Source of the DNA: Christensenellaceae bacterium
Lineage (GTDB): Bacteria > Bacillota > Clostridia > Christensenellales > Christensenellaceae
Assembly (NCBI GenBank): GCA_022846035.1
Contig: AP025580.1
Location: forward strand, 2,170,001 to 2,234,000
Direction: 5' to 3'
DNA length: 64,000 nt
Shown here: positions 42,654 to 50,204 of the stretch, piece after piece
Layout of the letters: each line of letters starts with the position of its first letter
How positions within the stretch are numbered: the first letter of the stretch is position 1
Program-made: the position numbers and the translations under genes
The notes under the pieces: generated by a model
What the model was told of the DNA's origin: nothing
Seen by the model: only the letters and a program-made list of their open reading frames with translations
Databases searched by the model: none

Positions 42654-42869
42654 CGACCCGGCCACGGTAACGGAAATGTCTTATTACTCTCTTTCCGCAT
42701 TTCCGCCGGCTCGGTGGCTGATGTATGTACCTTGACAAATACGCCCGCAGGACAATGGCGGCGCGTCATAGGGCATACGGACACATTCTGTCTACACCGA
42801 GCCGGACGGCGGGTGCGCCATGATGCTGGTTTCTACGAAAACAGCGGAGCGACAACCACCCAGCCGCAA

Positions 42870-43035
42870 AATAAGCGTAGCTGCTTATGGGCGATGACGT
42901 GCAGGCAGGACAATGATACTCCCTTACAGCCACAGTCCGAGCGTTAAAAGCGTCACAGGCAATGGGTAGGGCCGTGTGAGAACCACACGGGGGTGAAAAG
43001 CCCGTGGAGCTGGGCCGCCAGCCGTCCGTGTTTTG
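42870..43035 (+). ncRNA. Structured RNA upstream of xis, copy A
   Basis: Shares with 47600-47755 the string AATGATACTCCC, CAGCCACAG, GCAATGGG, CCCGTGGAGCTG and AGCCGTC. Between them lies a 7-bp hairpin, CCGTGTG-AGAAC-CACACGG, whose stem differs from copy B at four pairs yet stays paired while the AGAAC loop is unchanged. A second hairpin (GGG / CCC) and an upstream hairpin (ATAAGC / GCTTAT) also pair in both copies. Paired positions covary, so this acts as RNA (or ssDNA). It ends 48 bases before xis. Confidence 0.7.
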
Positions 43036-43082
43036 CCCACATTTACAAGGAACCTTTGCTTTGAACAGAAGGAGGCCATATT

Positions 43083-43286
43083 ATGAGTAATAACGATGTG
43101 CCTATTTGGGAAAAGTATACGCTTACCATTGAGGAAGCGTCGAAATATTTTCGCATTGGAGAAAACAAACTGCGTCGGCTTGCCGAGGAAAACCCATCCG
43201 CTGGCTGGGTGATTTTGAACGGCAACCGCATCCAGATCAAACGGCAAAAATTTGAAAAAATCATTGATTCTCTTGACACAATCTAG
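43083..43286 (+). CDS. xis: Excisionase (Tn916 Xis type)
   Basis: 67 residues, winged-helix excisionase: [28 protein letters not shown] followed by [16 protein letters not shown]. The start has GGAGG. It directs the adjacent integrase towards excision. A 13-bp inverted repeat separates it from int. Confidence 0.9.
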   Translation: MSNNDVPIWEKYTLTIEEASKYFRIGENKLRRLAEENPSAGWVILNGNRIQIKRQKFEKIIDSLDTI

Positions 43287-43290
43287 TGAA

Positions 43291-43340
43291 AAAGAGCCTT
43301 GACTATGCTATAATACTCTTAAAGCGTGTCAAGGCTCTTT
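43291..43340 (+). promoter_or_regulatory. 13-bp inverted repeat between xis and int
   Basis: AAAGAGCCTTGAC (43291-43303) / GTCAAGGCTCTTT (43328-43340), perfect, with a 24-base loop that includes TATAAT (43309-43314). No long T-run follows, so it may be an attenuator or translation-blocking leader of int rather than a terminator. Confidence 0.6.
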
Positions 43341-43365
43341 CCGTCATGGAAAGGAGCATGACGAA

Positions 43366-44643
43366 ATGTCAAAAAAAGAACGAGATGAAAAAAGGCGGGA
43401 CAGCAAAGGCCGCCTTTTGAAATCTGGAGAGAGCCAGCGAACAGACGGAAGATACGCCTACAAATATACGGATACCTTTGGAGAACCGAAGTTTGTGTAC
43501 TCATGGAAGTTAGTCCCTACGGACAAAATCCCTGCCGGAAAACGCCCGGATATTTCTCTGCGTGAGAAAATCAAGCAGATACAAAAAGACCTTGACGATG
43601 GGATTGACACCATCGGTAAGAAAATGACCGTGTGCCAGCTATATGAAAAGTATATCCGGCAGCGGGGCAATGTGAAACGGGGAACCCATAAGAGCCGCCA
43701 GCAGTTAATGAAACTTCTGTCCGAGGATAAAATCGGAGGGGCCAGCATCGACAGCGTGAAGCTGTCTGACGCCAAAGAATGGGCCTTGCGTATGCAGGAA
43801 AAGGGCGTGGCCTATCATACCATCTGCAACGGCAAGCGTTCCCTGAAAGCCATTTTTCACATGGCCGTACAGGACGATTGCCTCCGCAAGAATCCCTTTG
43901 ACTTCCAGATCAATGAGGTTATCAACGACGATACCGTACCAAAGGTGCCGCTTACCCCTGCACAGGAAAAGGAGCTTTTGGGCTTCATGCAGAGTGACCC
44001 CGTTTATGCCAAGTATTATGACGAGGTATTGATTCTGCTGGAAACCGGACTTCGCGTTTCCGAACTCTGCGGCCTGACGCCTGCCGACCTGAATTTTGAC
44101 AAGCGGTTTGTGAATGTAGACCACCAGCTTTTGAGAAGCACCGAGGACGGCTACTACATCGAAGCGCCAAAGACAGACAGCGGTTATCGCCAGGTGCCTA
44201 TGAGCGCAGCGGCCTACAAAGCATTTCAGCGTGTGTTGCACAGGCGAAAGGACGGCAAAGGCGTTGTGGTGGACGGGTATAAGGGATTCCTGTTCTTAAA
44301 TCGGGACGGACTGCCGAAAGCGGCTGTCAACTATGATTCCATGTTTCAGGGCCTTGCCAAGAAGTTCAACAAGTTCCATGCGGAACCGCTGCCGGAGGTC
44401 ATGACGCCACACACCATGCGGCATACATTCTGTACCAGAATGGCAAATGCGGGCATGAACCCCAAGGCATTGCAGTACATTATGGGGCATTCCAATATCG
44501 TTATGACGCTGAACTATTACGCCCACGCCACGTTCCATTCCGCACAGGAGGAAATGGAACGGCTGCAAGCCAAGTCACAGACCGCCGCCGCAGTCAACGC
44601 GCAGCCTGCGTCAGAGAGCGCCCAGGAATCCAAGGCCGCATAA
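43366..44643 (+). CDS. int: Tn916-family tyrosine integrase
   Basis: 425 residues. Arm-binding N-terminal domain (residues 1-75), core-binding SAM-like domain (about 95-175), catalytic domain with Arg in ETGLRVSELCGL, Lys in APKTDSGYRQV, HTMRHTF, GHSNIVMT and Tyr in NYYAHAT. GGAAAGGAG site upstream. It belongs to a recombination module nested inside the larger ICE, probably the remains of an integrated Tn916-like element that brought the inverton/polysaccharide genes. Confidence 0.93.
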   Translation: MSKKERDEKRRDSKGRLLKSGESQRTDGRYAYKYTDTFGEPKFVYSWKLVPTDKIPAGKRPDISLREKIKQIQKDLDDGIDTIGKKMTVCQLYEKYIRQRGNVKRGTHKSRQQLMKLLSEDKIGGASIDSVKLSDAKEWALRMQEKGVAYHTICNGKRSLKAIFHMAVQDDCLRKNPFDFQINEVINDDTVPKVPLTPAQEKELLGFMQSDPVYAKYYDEVLILLETGLRVSELCGLTPADLNFDKRFVNVDHQLLRSTEDGYYIEAPKTDSGYRQVPMSAAAYKAFQRVLHRRKDGKGVVVDGYKGFLFLNRDGLPKAAVNYDSMFQGLAKKFNKFHAEPLPEVMTPHTMRHTFCTRMANAGMNPKALQYIMGHSNIVMTLNYYAHATFHSAQEEMERLQAKSQTAAAVNAQPASESAQESKAA

Positions 44644-45106
44644 GATACGCAGAATGTACTACTGTTTGTACTACGTTTGAGAACGAAAACATGAGGGGTA
44701 ATAAGAATGTTTGTGAGGTTCTTCCGATAGGAAAAATGCCGGAAAAGCCCGAAGTTAAGGGCTATACCGGCATATAAGAACATCTAACGAGATAATTGGA
44801 AATCTATTAAATGATTTAATGAACAGTTGCATAGCTGTTTTAAGTGGTCGGTGTGGGTGCGGCTTATGAGAAATCCGTATAATTTTAGCATCGTTTGCTA
44901 TCGCGTGACGGGGTAGCAAACTGCATCGGGCAAATTCATAACACCTTTGTAATCACAACAACGAAAGCAGCGGTTGTATTTAATACAATCGTCTTTTTTT
45001 ATGGTTCTCAAAAAATTTTTCAACTTTTTTTGAAAAATGGTTCCTTTTTCCATTTTCAAATTGTGCTAGTAAGTGAAAGGGGATATTTCACCGCCCTTGC
45101 GGACGC
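44644..45106 (+). other. Noncoding region between the nested int gene and IS110 copy 2
   Basis: Just after int lies a tandem pair, GTACTACTGTTT and GTACTACGTTTG (44656-44679), which may be integrase arm sites. A nested hairpin, ATGCCGG / CCGGCAT with AGCCC / GGGCT inside, is at 44736-44773. Nothing convincing is coding. The end of the nested element should be in this stretch but I could not place it. Confidence 0.45.
44971..45000 (+). terminator. Terminator upstream of IS110 copy 2
   Basis: CGGTTGTATT / AATACAATCG (one G-T pair), tight loop, then GTCTTTTTTT. Confidence 0.75.
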
Positions 45107-46702
45107 GAGACCTGCAAAGAAAAGTCAAGCCGGAAATGAATAAAAAATGAAAGGTAAAAAATGGAACATCAAATAAAACCACCCTGAAATAAGCTGGTAA
45201 GCCAAGCAAAAAGAATATGTGGGCTACTGAACCGCCAAACTGCCTAGATGCTCCTTAACCCGTGCGTAGTAGATACGCAGGAACTTGTTGGCTCCTGCCA
45301 TCATGTAGACGTAATAATGCTTACCCTCGCCGCGTTTTTTGTCAAGATATTGGAATACAGCATCATGAGAGGGCGCGTGTTTGAGCAGGCAGTCCATGAC
45401 CTGAAAAAGCGTCTTTCTGAGTGAGGAAGAACCTCGTTTGGAAATGCCGGTACTCTGTGCTTCAAAGGCGCCGGACTGGAAAGGCGGTGCGTCGATACCG
45501 GCAAAAGCAACCAGCGACTGCTTACGGTTGAAACGTCGCACATCGCCAATTTCAGCCATGAGTTGAGGTCCTAACACATTGCCGACCCCTTGCATAGCCA
45601 TGACAACAGGAAATTCCGGCAAGCCGGAGGCAAGGGAAAGCATCTGCTGCCGAATCAGAGCCAGCGTTTCCGATAGGGAGTTAAGCTGCGACACAGCTTG
45701 AGTAATAAGCTGTTTGGCAAAGGTGCTTCGAGGCAGTGTACTGACTTGTATGCAGGCGAAATCGTAGATGGCAGCGGCCTTAGTGGAAAGAAAGTTGTAA
45801 CCTGTTCTTTTGCACCATTTTTGATAGCGCTGGGTAAAAACGTTTTTGGAAAGGCTGTTGACGCATTCAAAATGCCAAAATTTACCCACGAAGTCAATCC
45901 ATTTTTCGTGACCGTCCCCCTTGCGGGGCGGGCTGGAGAACAGCATGTTGACACTCGGAAAGGTTTGGTCAAGCAAAGCGATGAGGCTGTTTTTAAGCAT
46001 AACACTCTGCTTAACGTACTGGTTGCACTGGCGGGCGCAGGTTTAAGCATGTGGCGAACGTCTTCTTCCGGCGCATATTGCGGAAGATCAAGCCAATGGC
46101 TTAGAGCATAGCTGGCGATTTTAACAGCATCTATCTTGTCCGTTTTGACCCGTCTAAGGGAATTTTGACCGTAGTCATGTACAAGAATAGCATTGACAAC
46201 GGACACATAGAGGCCGGCTTCGTGCAGATGCCTGGCGACAGGCAGATAGTAATTGCCAGTATGCTCCATAACAATGCGGGTTTCACCGTCCAAACTTTTC
46301 AGACGTTCAACCAAACGTCTGAGTTCATGAGCGGTGTGCTGAATTTCAAAAGGTGAAGCAACCACCTCACCGAAGGGACGCAGGATAGCAACCATGCACT
46401 TGCCTTTGGAAATGTCGATACCGACAGCGTTCATAAGTATTCCTCCTGATTGATGTATTGTAATCGGTGCCCATCTCTTACCCATTGCCTATTCAATCTA
46501 CTGAGTGACACGAACGCACGAGTGGTGGCTCTACCTGCAAAACGAACGCTGCAACAAGAGGATGGCTGACTGTCTCACGTACGGGCGTGTAGACCCAAGA
46601 AAGGAGTCGTCAGACCAATTACTCCCCTTATTGTAGCTTAGACTATGGGATGGAAAGGCGTATGGCTGGCTGCCATATCCTATCCATAAATTATTGTAGT
46701 AG
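45107..46702 (-). mobile_element. IS110-family insertion sequence, copy 2 (inverted relative to copy 1)
   Basis: 1596 bp, the reverse complement of 31269-32864 over every part I compared, including both encoded frames. It sits directly upstream of the ribosome binding site of the ICE sigma-like gene, the same relative position that copy 1 has to the unknown gene B. Confidence 0.9.
45224..46434 (-). pseudogene. IS110-family transposase with a frameshift, copy 2
   Basis: Same two reading frames as copy 1: DEDD N-terminal part from ATG 46434, Transposase_20 part ending at 45224, separated by the same lost base in the A-run after the RHMLK codons (about 46040-46050). Only trans-acting transposase from an intact copy elsewhere, or unusual frameshifting, could make a functional protein. 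Confidence 0.85.
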
Positions 46703-46717
46703 AAAGGGGGTGATCTT

Positions 46718-47141
46718 CTGAACCCTCAATCCAGCGACAGGGCGCGGATTCAAGGACAGTTTGATAGCTACTGCAAAAAAGTAATTCGCAATGAAGCACG
46801 CAACTATTATCTTGAAAAGAAAGCGTGACCGCGAAATATCTTTAGAAATGCTATCCGAACAGGAGCTTGAACAGATTGCGGCTTTAACGGCTTATGATGA
46901 GTATGCGCTTGATGAATATGTGTTTTCCGTTTTGGGAAATGAAATCAAGATAACCGATGAAGTAATAGCCGCCGCACTGAACGCCTTGCCAGAGGATAAG
47001 CGCAACATTATTTTGTTGTTCTATTTCCTCGATATGACCGACCGAGAAATTGGGAAACTGTTAAGCCTTATGCGTCGCACGGTCACGAAGCGCAGGGCAA
47101 GCACACTAGAAAAACTCAAAAAGATTATAGAGAGGAAGTGA
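46718..47141 (+). pseudogene. Degenerate sigma-70-like regulator of the ICE's own module
   Basis: A sigma-like head, NPQSSDRARIQGQFDSY plus CKKVIRNEARNYYLEKK, is readable from about 46718 but begins with CTG rather than a normal start codon and hits TGA at 46826. The remainder, KRDREISLEMLSEQELEQIAALTAY through the region-4 HTH (ALPEDKRNIILLFYFLDMTDREIGKLL), continues in the +1 frame to 47141. The frame break is in the A-rich stretch at 46815-46823. An internal ATG (46791) could still give a 116-residue C-terminal piece. The homologous gene in the nested module (41974-42417) is intact. Confidence 0.75.
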
Positions 47142-47148
47142 AATTATA

Positions 47149-47382
47149 GTGGGAAAAGTTGATTGTAGCCTGATTCCATATTCTGTCATTTTGGCTGCAA
47201 CGGCGGGTGATATTGACGCTATCAACGCCGTGTTAGCGCACTATAAGGGGTACGTTTCCTCTTTAGCTTTTCAGCAACTTTTTGATGAAAACGGTCTGCC
47301 TTATTTTTGCGTAAATGAAGAAGTCAAGCGCAGGCTTGAAACAAAACTGATAACCCAAATTCTCAAATTTAAAGCCGCTTAA
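47149..47382 (+). CDS. Helix-turn-helix domain protein of the ICE module
   Basis: 77 residues, GTG start with AGGAAGTG upstream. PYSVILAATAGDIDAINAVLAHYKGYVSSLAFQQLFDENGLPYFCVNEEVKRRLETKL is parallel to the gene at 42414-42653. It follows the broken sigma gene by 7 bases. Confidence 0.82.
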   Translation: MGKVDCSLIPYSVILAATAGDIDAINAVLAHYKGYVSSLAFQQLFDENGLPYFCVNEEVKRRLETKLITQILKFKAA

Positions 47383-47390
47383 CTCTATGC

Positions 47391-47440
47391 TCGCGACTGG
47401 GTGCGTGTTCCCCTTTCCACGCTTGCCCGGTCGCGGGCTT
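47391..47440 (+). terminator. Large terminator hairpin after the HTH gene
   Basis: CGCGACTGGG / CCCGGTCGCG outer stem and GCGTG / CACGC inner stem, followed by GGGCTTTTGTTT. Confidence 0.75.
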
Positions 47441-47599
47441 TTGTTTGCCACTCTACAAGAGCGCACTTATATAGCGCGGTCTTTTAGATTGACATACAGC
47501 AGCACATTGACAATTTCATACAAGCAATCAGATACATTCGGTATGCTGGGAGCCAGCCGAAAGGTGCGCCGTGACATGAGCGATTAACACCTTGACGGA

Positions 47600-47755
47600 A
47601 GCAAGCGCAGTCTGCTTGTGCGACGATCAGAAAGCCGTAATAATGATACTCCCGCCCAGCCACAGCTTATCACGCAATGGGGGCGGTTGCATGAGAACCA
47701 TGCAAGGGGGCAACATAACCCCGTGGAGCTGCCCGACCCGCAGCCGTCTGTTTGC
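47600..47755 (+). ncRNA. Structured RNA upstream of xis, copy B
   Basis: Partner of 42870-43035. Hairpin TTGCATG-AGAAC-CATGCAA (47687-47705) occupies the place of CCGTGTG-AGAAC-CACACGG in copy A. GGGG / CCCC replaces GGG / CCC, and CAAGC / GCTTG replaces ATAAGC / GCTTAT. Conserved single-stranded strings are AATGATACTCCC, CAGCCACAGC, GCAATGGG, CCGTGGAGCTG and GCAGCCGTC. It ends about 25-35 bases before the xis-like gene. Confidence 0.7.
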
Positions 47756-47789
47756 TAAAAAATATAATCGGGGGGTGTTGTGCCTTTTG

Positions 47790-48026
47790 GTGAAAAAGGA
47801 TAAAAAGCAGGATATACAACCTTTACCATTTTTTAAAACGGTCGAGCAAATGAGTACCGTTTGCGGTTTGGGAGCAAACAAATTGCGTCAACTCATGGAT
47901 AAAGGTGAGTTAGAATATTTACCGAATGGAAGTCATCGGCTATTGACGGATAGAGCAATATGGGATTATTACGAAAGAGCAAAGATTTACGCTCATTCAA
48001 AAACGAAAGGGGGTGATAATTCATAA
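47790..48026 (+). CDS. xis: Excisionase-like DNA-binding protein of the ICE
   Basis: 78 residues from GTG 47790 (TTG 47778 is an alternative; GGGGGTG lies at 47771-47777). A winged-helix excisionase: FFKTVEQMSTVCGLGANKLRQLMDKGELEYLPNGSHRLLTDRAIWDYYERAK. It overlaps int by one base (TAATG), so the two are translated together. Confidence 0.82.
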   Translation: MKKDKKQDIQPLPFFKTVEQMSTVCGLGANKLRQLMDKGELEYLPNGSHRLLTDRAIWDYYERAKIYAHSKTKGGDNS

Positions 48027-49306
48027 TGGCTATATCATCAAGAAAAGTAAAGAACAGGAGAAATGCCGAGGGTGTTTTAACGGGAAAACCGGGGACTGTA
48101 TACGACGTTTACATTAAATATATGACAAACGGAGAACGTAAAACATATGGTAAGCGCGGATTCCCAACAAAGGCACAAGCTGAAAAACACGAAGCCGAAA
48201 TGAAAGTGAAACTTGAAAAGCCGTCCTATACACCGCTATTGGTAATGAACGGTAAACAGACAGTCAAAGAGTATATGGAGGATTGGGTCGAAAAGCATGG
48301 AAAGGCTAACTTGCGGCCCAGCACGTTATACGGATATAGAGGGTATATTAAAAATCATATTGTGCCGTATATTGGTAGTGTTCCGATCAATCAAGTAACA
48401 GGTGCTATGCTGGATGACCTTTTCAGTAAGTTATATGCAAAAGGGCTTTCGCATAGTTCGGTTCGTTACACACAACGAATTTTGAGCGTTGCAATGGAAC
48501 ACGCGAGAAAGTATCGTTATATTGAATATAATCCTGCCCGCGATATCATTACCAAATTCGGGAAACATGGAAAAACACCCGACCCATACACAGTTGAGCA
48601 GATGCAACTTCTTATGGCAAATACATATGGTACAGAATGGGAAATGTCTGTCATGCTTGGGGGTATGTATGGTCTAAGGCGAAGTGAAATCCTAGGGCTA
48701 AGGTGGCGCAATGTTGACTTTGAAAACAAGACGTTTAGCGTAATCGAACAACTCCCTTTCAAAGTGCCACCAAAAACGAATATCATCAAAGAATTTGCCC
48801 CGCCAAAATCGCACGGGCGTATATTACCTATCACAGATACAACAATGCAATATTTTTTACGTCAATTTGAGAATCAACAGAAGCAAAAAAAATTGTTGAA
48901 AAGTGCAGGACAAGAATATTACGATAATGATTTAGTGGTAAGTAGACCGGACGGCGCGCCATTAAATGCGAGTAGGTTATCGTCCAATTTTGGAAAGGTG
49001 TTAGTAAAATTTGATATGCCACATATCCGCTTTCATGATCTTAGACATACGGCGGCAACCAATATGTATCAGCTTACGGGGGATTTTTATTCGGTCGGTG
49101 AAATATTGGGACATACTCTAAAGGGTGTAGGAATGACATTGGGAATTTCTTCAAACTTAGAAGCTGTAACAGCACAATATGTTGATGTACGACTTGAAAG
49201 AAAACAGACGGTGCTTGAAACTTATCATAATGCGCTGCATATGGAAAAGAGCGAACAAAAGAAAGAAAAGCCTATTGCAAAAGCGAGTAGAGATATGGAG
49301 CTTTAA
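48026..49306 (+). CDS. int: Tyrosine integrase of the ICE (integration into tRNA-Ser anticodon loop)
   Basis: 426 residues. An N-terminal arm-binding domain (KGTVYDVYIKYMTNGERKTYGKRGF region, residues 1-65), SAM-like core-binding domain (about 75-165), catalytic domain: Arg in GGMYGLRRSEILGL, Lys in PPKSHGRILP, HDLRHTA, GHTLKGVG and Tyr in AQYVDV. It is adjacent to the right attachment site and its stop is 52 bases from the paired GGGCAACA arm repeats. It is thus the integrase responsible for the tRNA-Ser insertion. Confidence 0.93.
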   Translation: MAISSRKVKNRRNAEGVLTGKPGTVYDVYIKYMTNGERKTYGKRGFPTKAQAEKHEAEMKVKLEKPSYTPLLVMNGKQTVKEYMEDWVEKHGKANLRPSTLYGYRGYIKNHIVPYIGSVPINQVTGAMLDDLFSKLYAKGLSHSSVRYTQRILSVAMEHARKYRYIEYNPARDIITKFGKHGKTPDPYTVEQMQLLMANTYGTEWEMSVMLGGMYGLRRSEILGLRWRNVDFENKTFSVIEQLPFKVPPKTNIIKEFAPPKSHGRILPITDTTMQYFLRQFENQQKQKKLLKSAGQEYYDNDLVVSRPDGAPLNASRLSSNFGKVLVKFDMPHIRFHDLRHTAATNMYQLTGDFYSVGEILGHTLKGVGMTLGISSNLEAVTAQYVDVRLERKQTVLETYHNALHMEKSEQKKEKPIAKASRDMEL

Positions 49307-49358
49307 AGAATAAGTTTATATATCCTTGTATAGAATTTCATATGTTACCGTGAGATTT

Positions 49359-49377
49359 GGGCAACAATCGGGCAACA
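49359..49377 (+). repeat. Direct repeats near the right ICE end (probable integrase arm sites)
   Basis: GGGCAACA at 49359 and 49370, spaced 11 bases, matching the pair at 6782 and 6793. Confidence 0.65.
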
Positions 49378-49487
49378 AAAATGCAAAAATTATGTATGAG
49401 ATGTATATTAGCAGATGCTCTAAAAACGTAAAATTGGCAAGTTTAGATGTGTGTATTGTAACTGATTATTTATCGGAAGAAAAAAAG

Positions 49488-49523
49488 AAATCCCGCATAA
49501 ACCCTTTGCCTATGCGGGATTTT
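49488..49523. terminator. Terminator between int and the element-borne tRNA
   Basis: AAATCCCGCATA / TATGCGGGATTT with an 11-base loop; flanking A and T runs make it work in both directions, ending int on the plus strand and the tRNA transcript on the minus strand. Confidence 0.88.
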
Positions 49524-49613
49524 GGCGGAGCGGGTGGGATTTGAACCCACGTACCCTTGCGGATAACGTGATTTCGAGTCACGCGCGTTACGGCCAGACT
49601 TCGCTACCGCTCC
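49523..49613 (-). tRNA. tRNA-Ser(CGA), complete, carried by the ICE
   Basis: 91 bases with CCA. Acceptor GGAGCGG / CCGCTCC, anticodon stem CGTGA / TCACG with loop CTCGAAA (anticodon CGA), long class II variable arm, T arm ending GGGTTCAAATCCC, discriminator G. It lies inside the ICE (the core site is 38 bases beyond it) and differs from the split host gene at many positions, so it is a separate gene, not a duplication. It probably replaces the tRNA destroyed by integration. Confidence 0.93.
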
Positions 49614-49650
49614 ATACAGTATTATTCAATTATTGTGCATAGTGGACATT

Positions 49651-49658
49651 ATTTCGAG
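49651..49658 (+). repeat. ICE core site, right (attR)
   Basis: ATTTCGAG, identical to 6636-6643. Confidence 0.85.
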
Positions 49659-49691
49659 TGCGCCCCGTTATGACCACTTCGATACCTCTCC
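49651..49691 (-). pseudogene. 5' half of the host tRNA-Ser(CGA), cut off by the ICE (attR)
   Basis: Minus strand: acceptor strand GGAGAGG, a D arm, the 5' anticodon stem GCGCA and the loop up to CTCGAAAT. It pairs in acceptor (GGAGAGG / CCTCTCC) and anticodon stems (GCGCA / TGCGT) with the fragment at 6588-6643. Confidence 0.9.
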
Positions 49692-49705
49692 ATGCGACGT
49701 TATTT

Positions 49706-49734
49706 ATTTTACCAAAGACCCGTTCCAATTGCAA
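49706..49734 (-). promoter_or_regulatory. Promoter of the host tRNA-Ser gene, now driving the ICE tRNA
   Basis: On the minus strand TTGCAA (49729-49734), 17 bases, TAAAAT (49706-49711), 14 bases before the tRNA 5' end. Transcription now runs through the 5' half-tRNA and 37 further bases into the intact element-borne tRNA. Confidence 0.65.
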
Positions 49735-49793
49735 TATCAATGTCAAATCTGTATAATAAATAATGTTTAATAACCAGCTAACGGGAGTGTCGT

Positions 49794-50204
49794 ATGAAAA
49801 AGGGGTTTCTGATTATATTGCTGCTATCGGCCGCTATTCTTTGTATTTCGTGCGGTCTGCCGGCAGTGGATCAATACGACAATTTCCTTGCCGATCTTGA
49901 TATTGAAATGCGTATCGATATGTGTATGAAACAAATTGACGAGGGAAATCCATCCTGGTATACGCGCGCGGACCTAAAGACGATCCTGGACGATCTGAAT
50001 ACCCTGCAGATCCAGGATGAGTCCATTAAGGAGATCAACCAGCTCTTCCTTGACACATCGCAGGAACTGCAAAGAAGCGTTGCCCTGCTCGATGAAAACG
50101 ATACGGACGGAGCCCGCACAAGCTACCAAAAGGCATATGATATGCGCCTGCAAGCCAAAGACCTGCTGCATACCCTGCACGATGGGGGGCCGCCCAGTGT
50201 CTGA
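49794..50204 (+). CDS. Small hypothetical lipoprotein
   Basis: 136 residues. Signal with lipobox ILCISCG near residue 22; the rest is helical and acidic (DLKTILDDLNTLQIQDESIKEINQLFLDTSQELQRS). Exported and lipid-anchored by inference. Overlaps tadA by 8 bases. Confidence 0.65.
   Translation: MKKGFLIILLLSAAILCISCGLPAVDQYDNFLADLDIEMRIDMCMKQIDEGNPSWYTRADLKTILDDLNTLQIQDESIKEINQLFLDTSQELQRSVALLDENDTDGARTSYQKAYDMRLQAKDLLHTLHDGGPPSV

Larger units (their letters stand above)
6636..49658. mobile_element. Composite integrative and conjugative element in tRNA-Ser(CGA)
   Basis: Both ends are marked by the 8-bp core ATTTCGAG (6636-6643 and 49651-49658) inside the split tRNA gene. The element holds a tyrosine integrase next to its right end, an excisionase-like gene, a full set of PrgI/VirB4/VirD4-type transfer genes, relaxase and MobC. 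Cargo: a surface adhesin, a methyltransferase, arsenic resistance, an exopolysaccharide operon, a nested Tn916-type recombination module and two IS110-family copies. About 43.0 kb. Whether it is still mobile is uncertain because the regulatory sigma gene of its own module is broken. Confidence 0.9.

Noticed and set aside
42960..43035. Cobalamin-type riboswitch upstream of xis
   Set aside because: A few strings (GGGTGAAAAGCCC) recall it, but the order and the conserved core of that class are absent and the gene context does not fit.
46791..47141. Intact short sigma-like gene starting at ATG 46791
   Set aside because: The homologous nested gene has an additional N-terminal helix that is recognisable here in another frame upstream, and the ATG has no ribosome binding site; a decayed gene is more likely.
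6588..49613. The tRNA-like sequence at 6588-6643 and the intact tRNA at 49523-49613 as a plain attL/attR duplication of one tRNA gene
   Set aside because: They differ at many positions (acceptor CCTCTCC versus CCGCTCC, variable arm, T loop). The left fragment instead pairs perfectly with the separate 5' half at 49651-49691.
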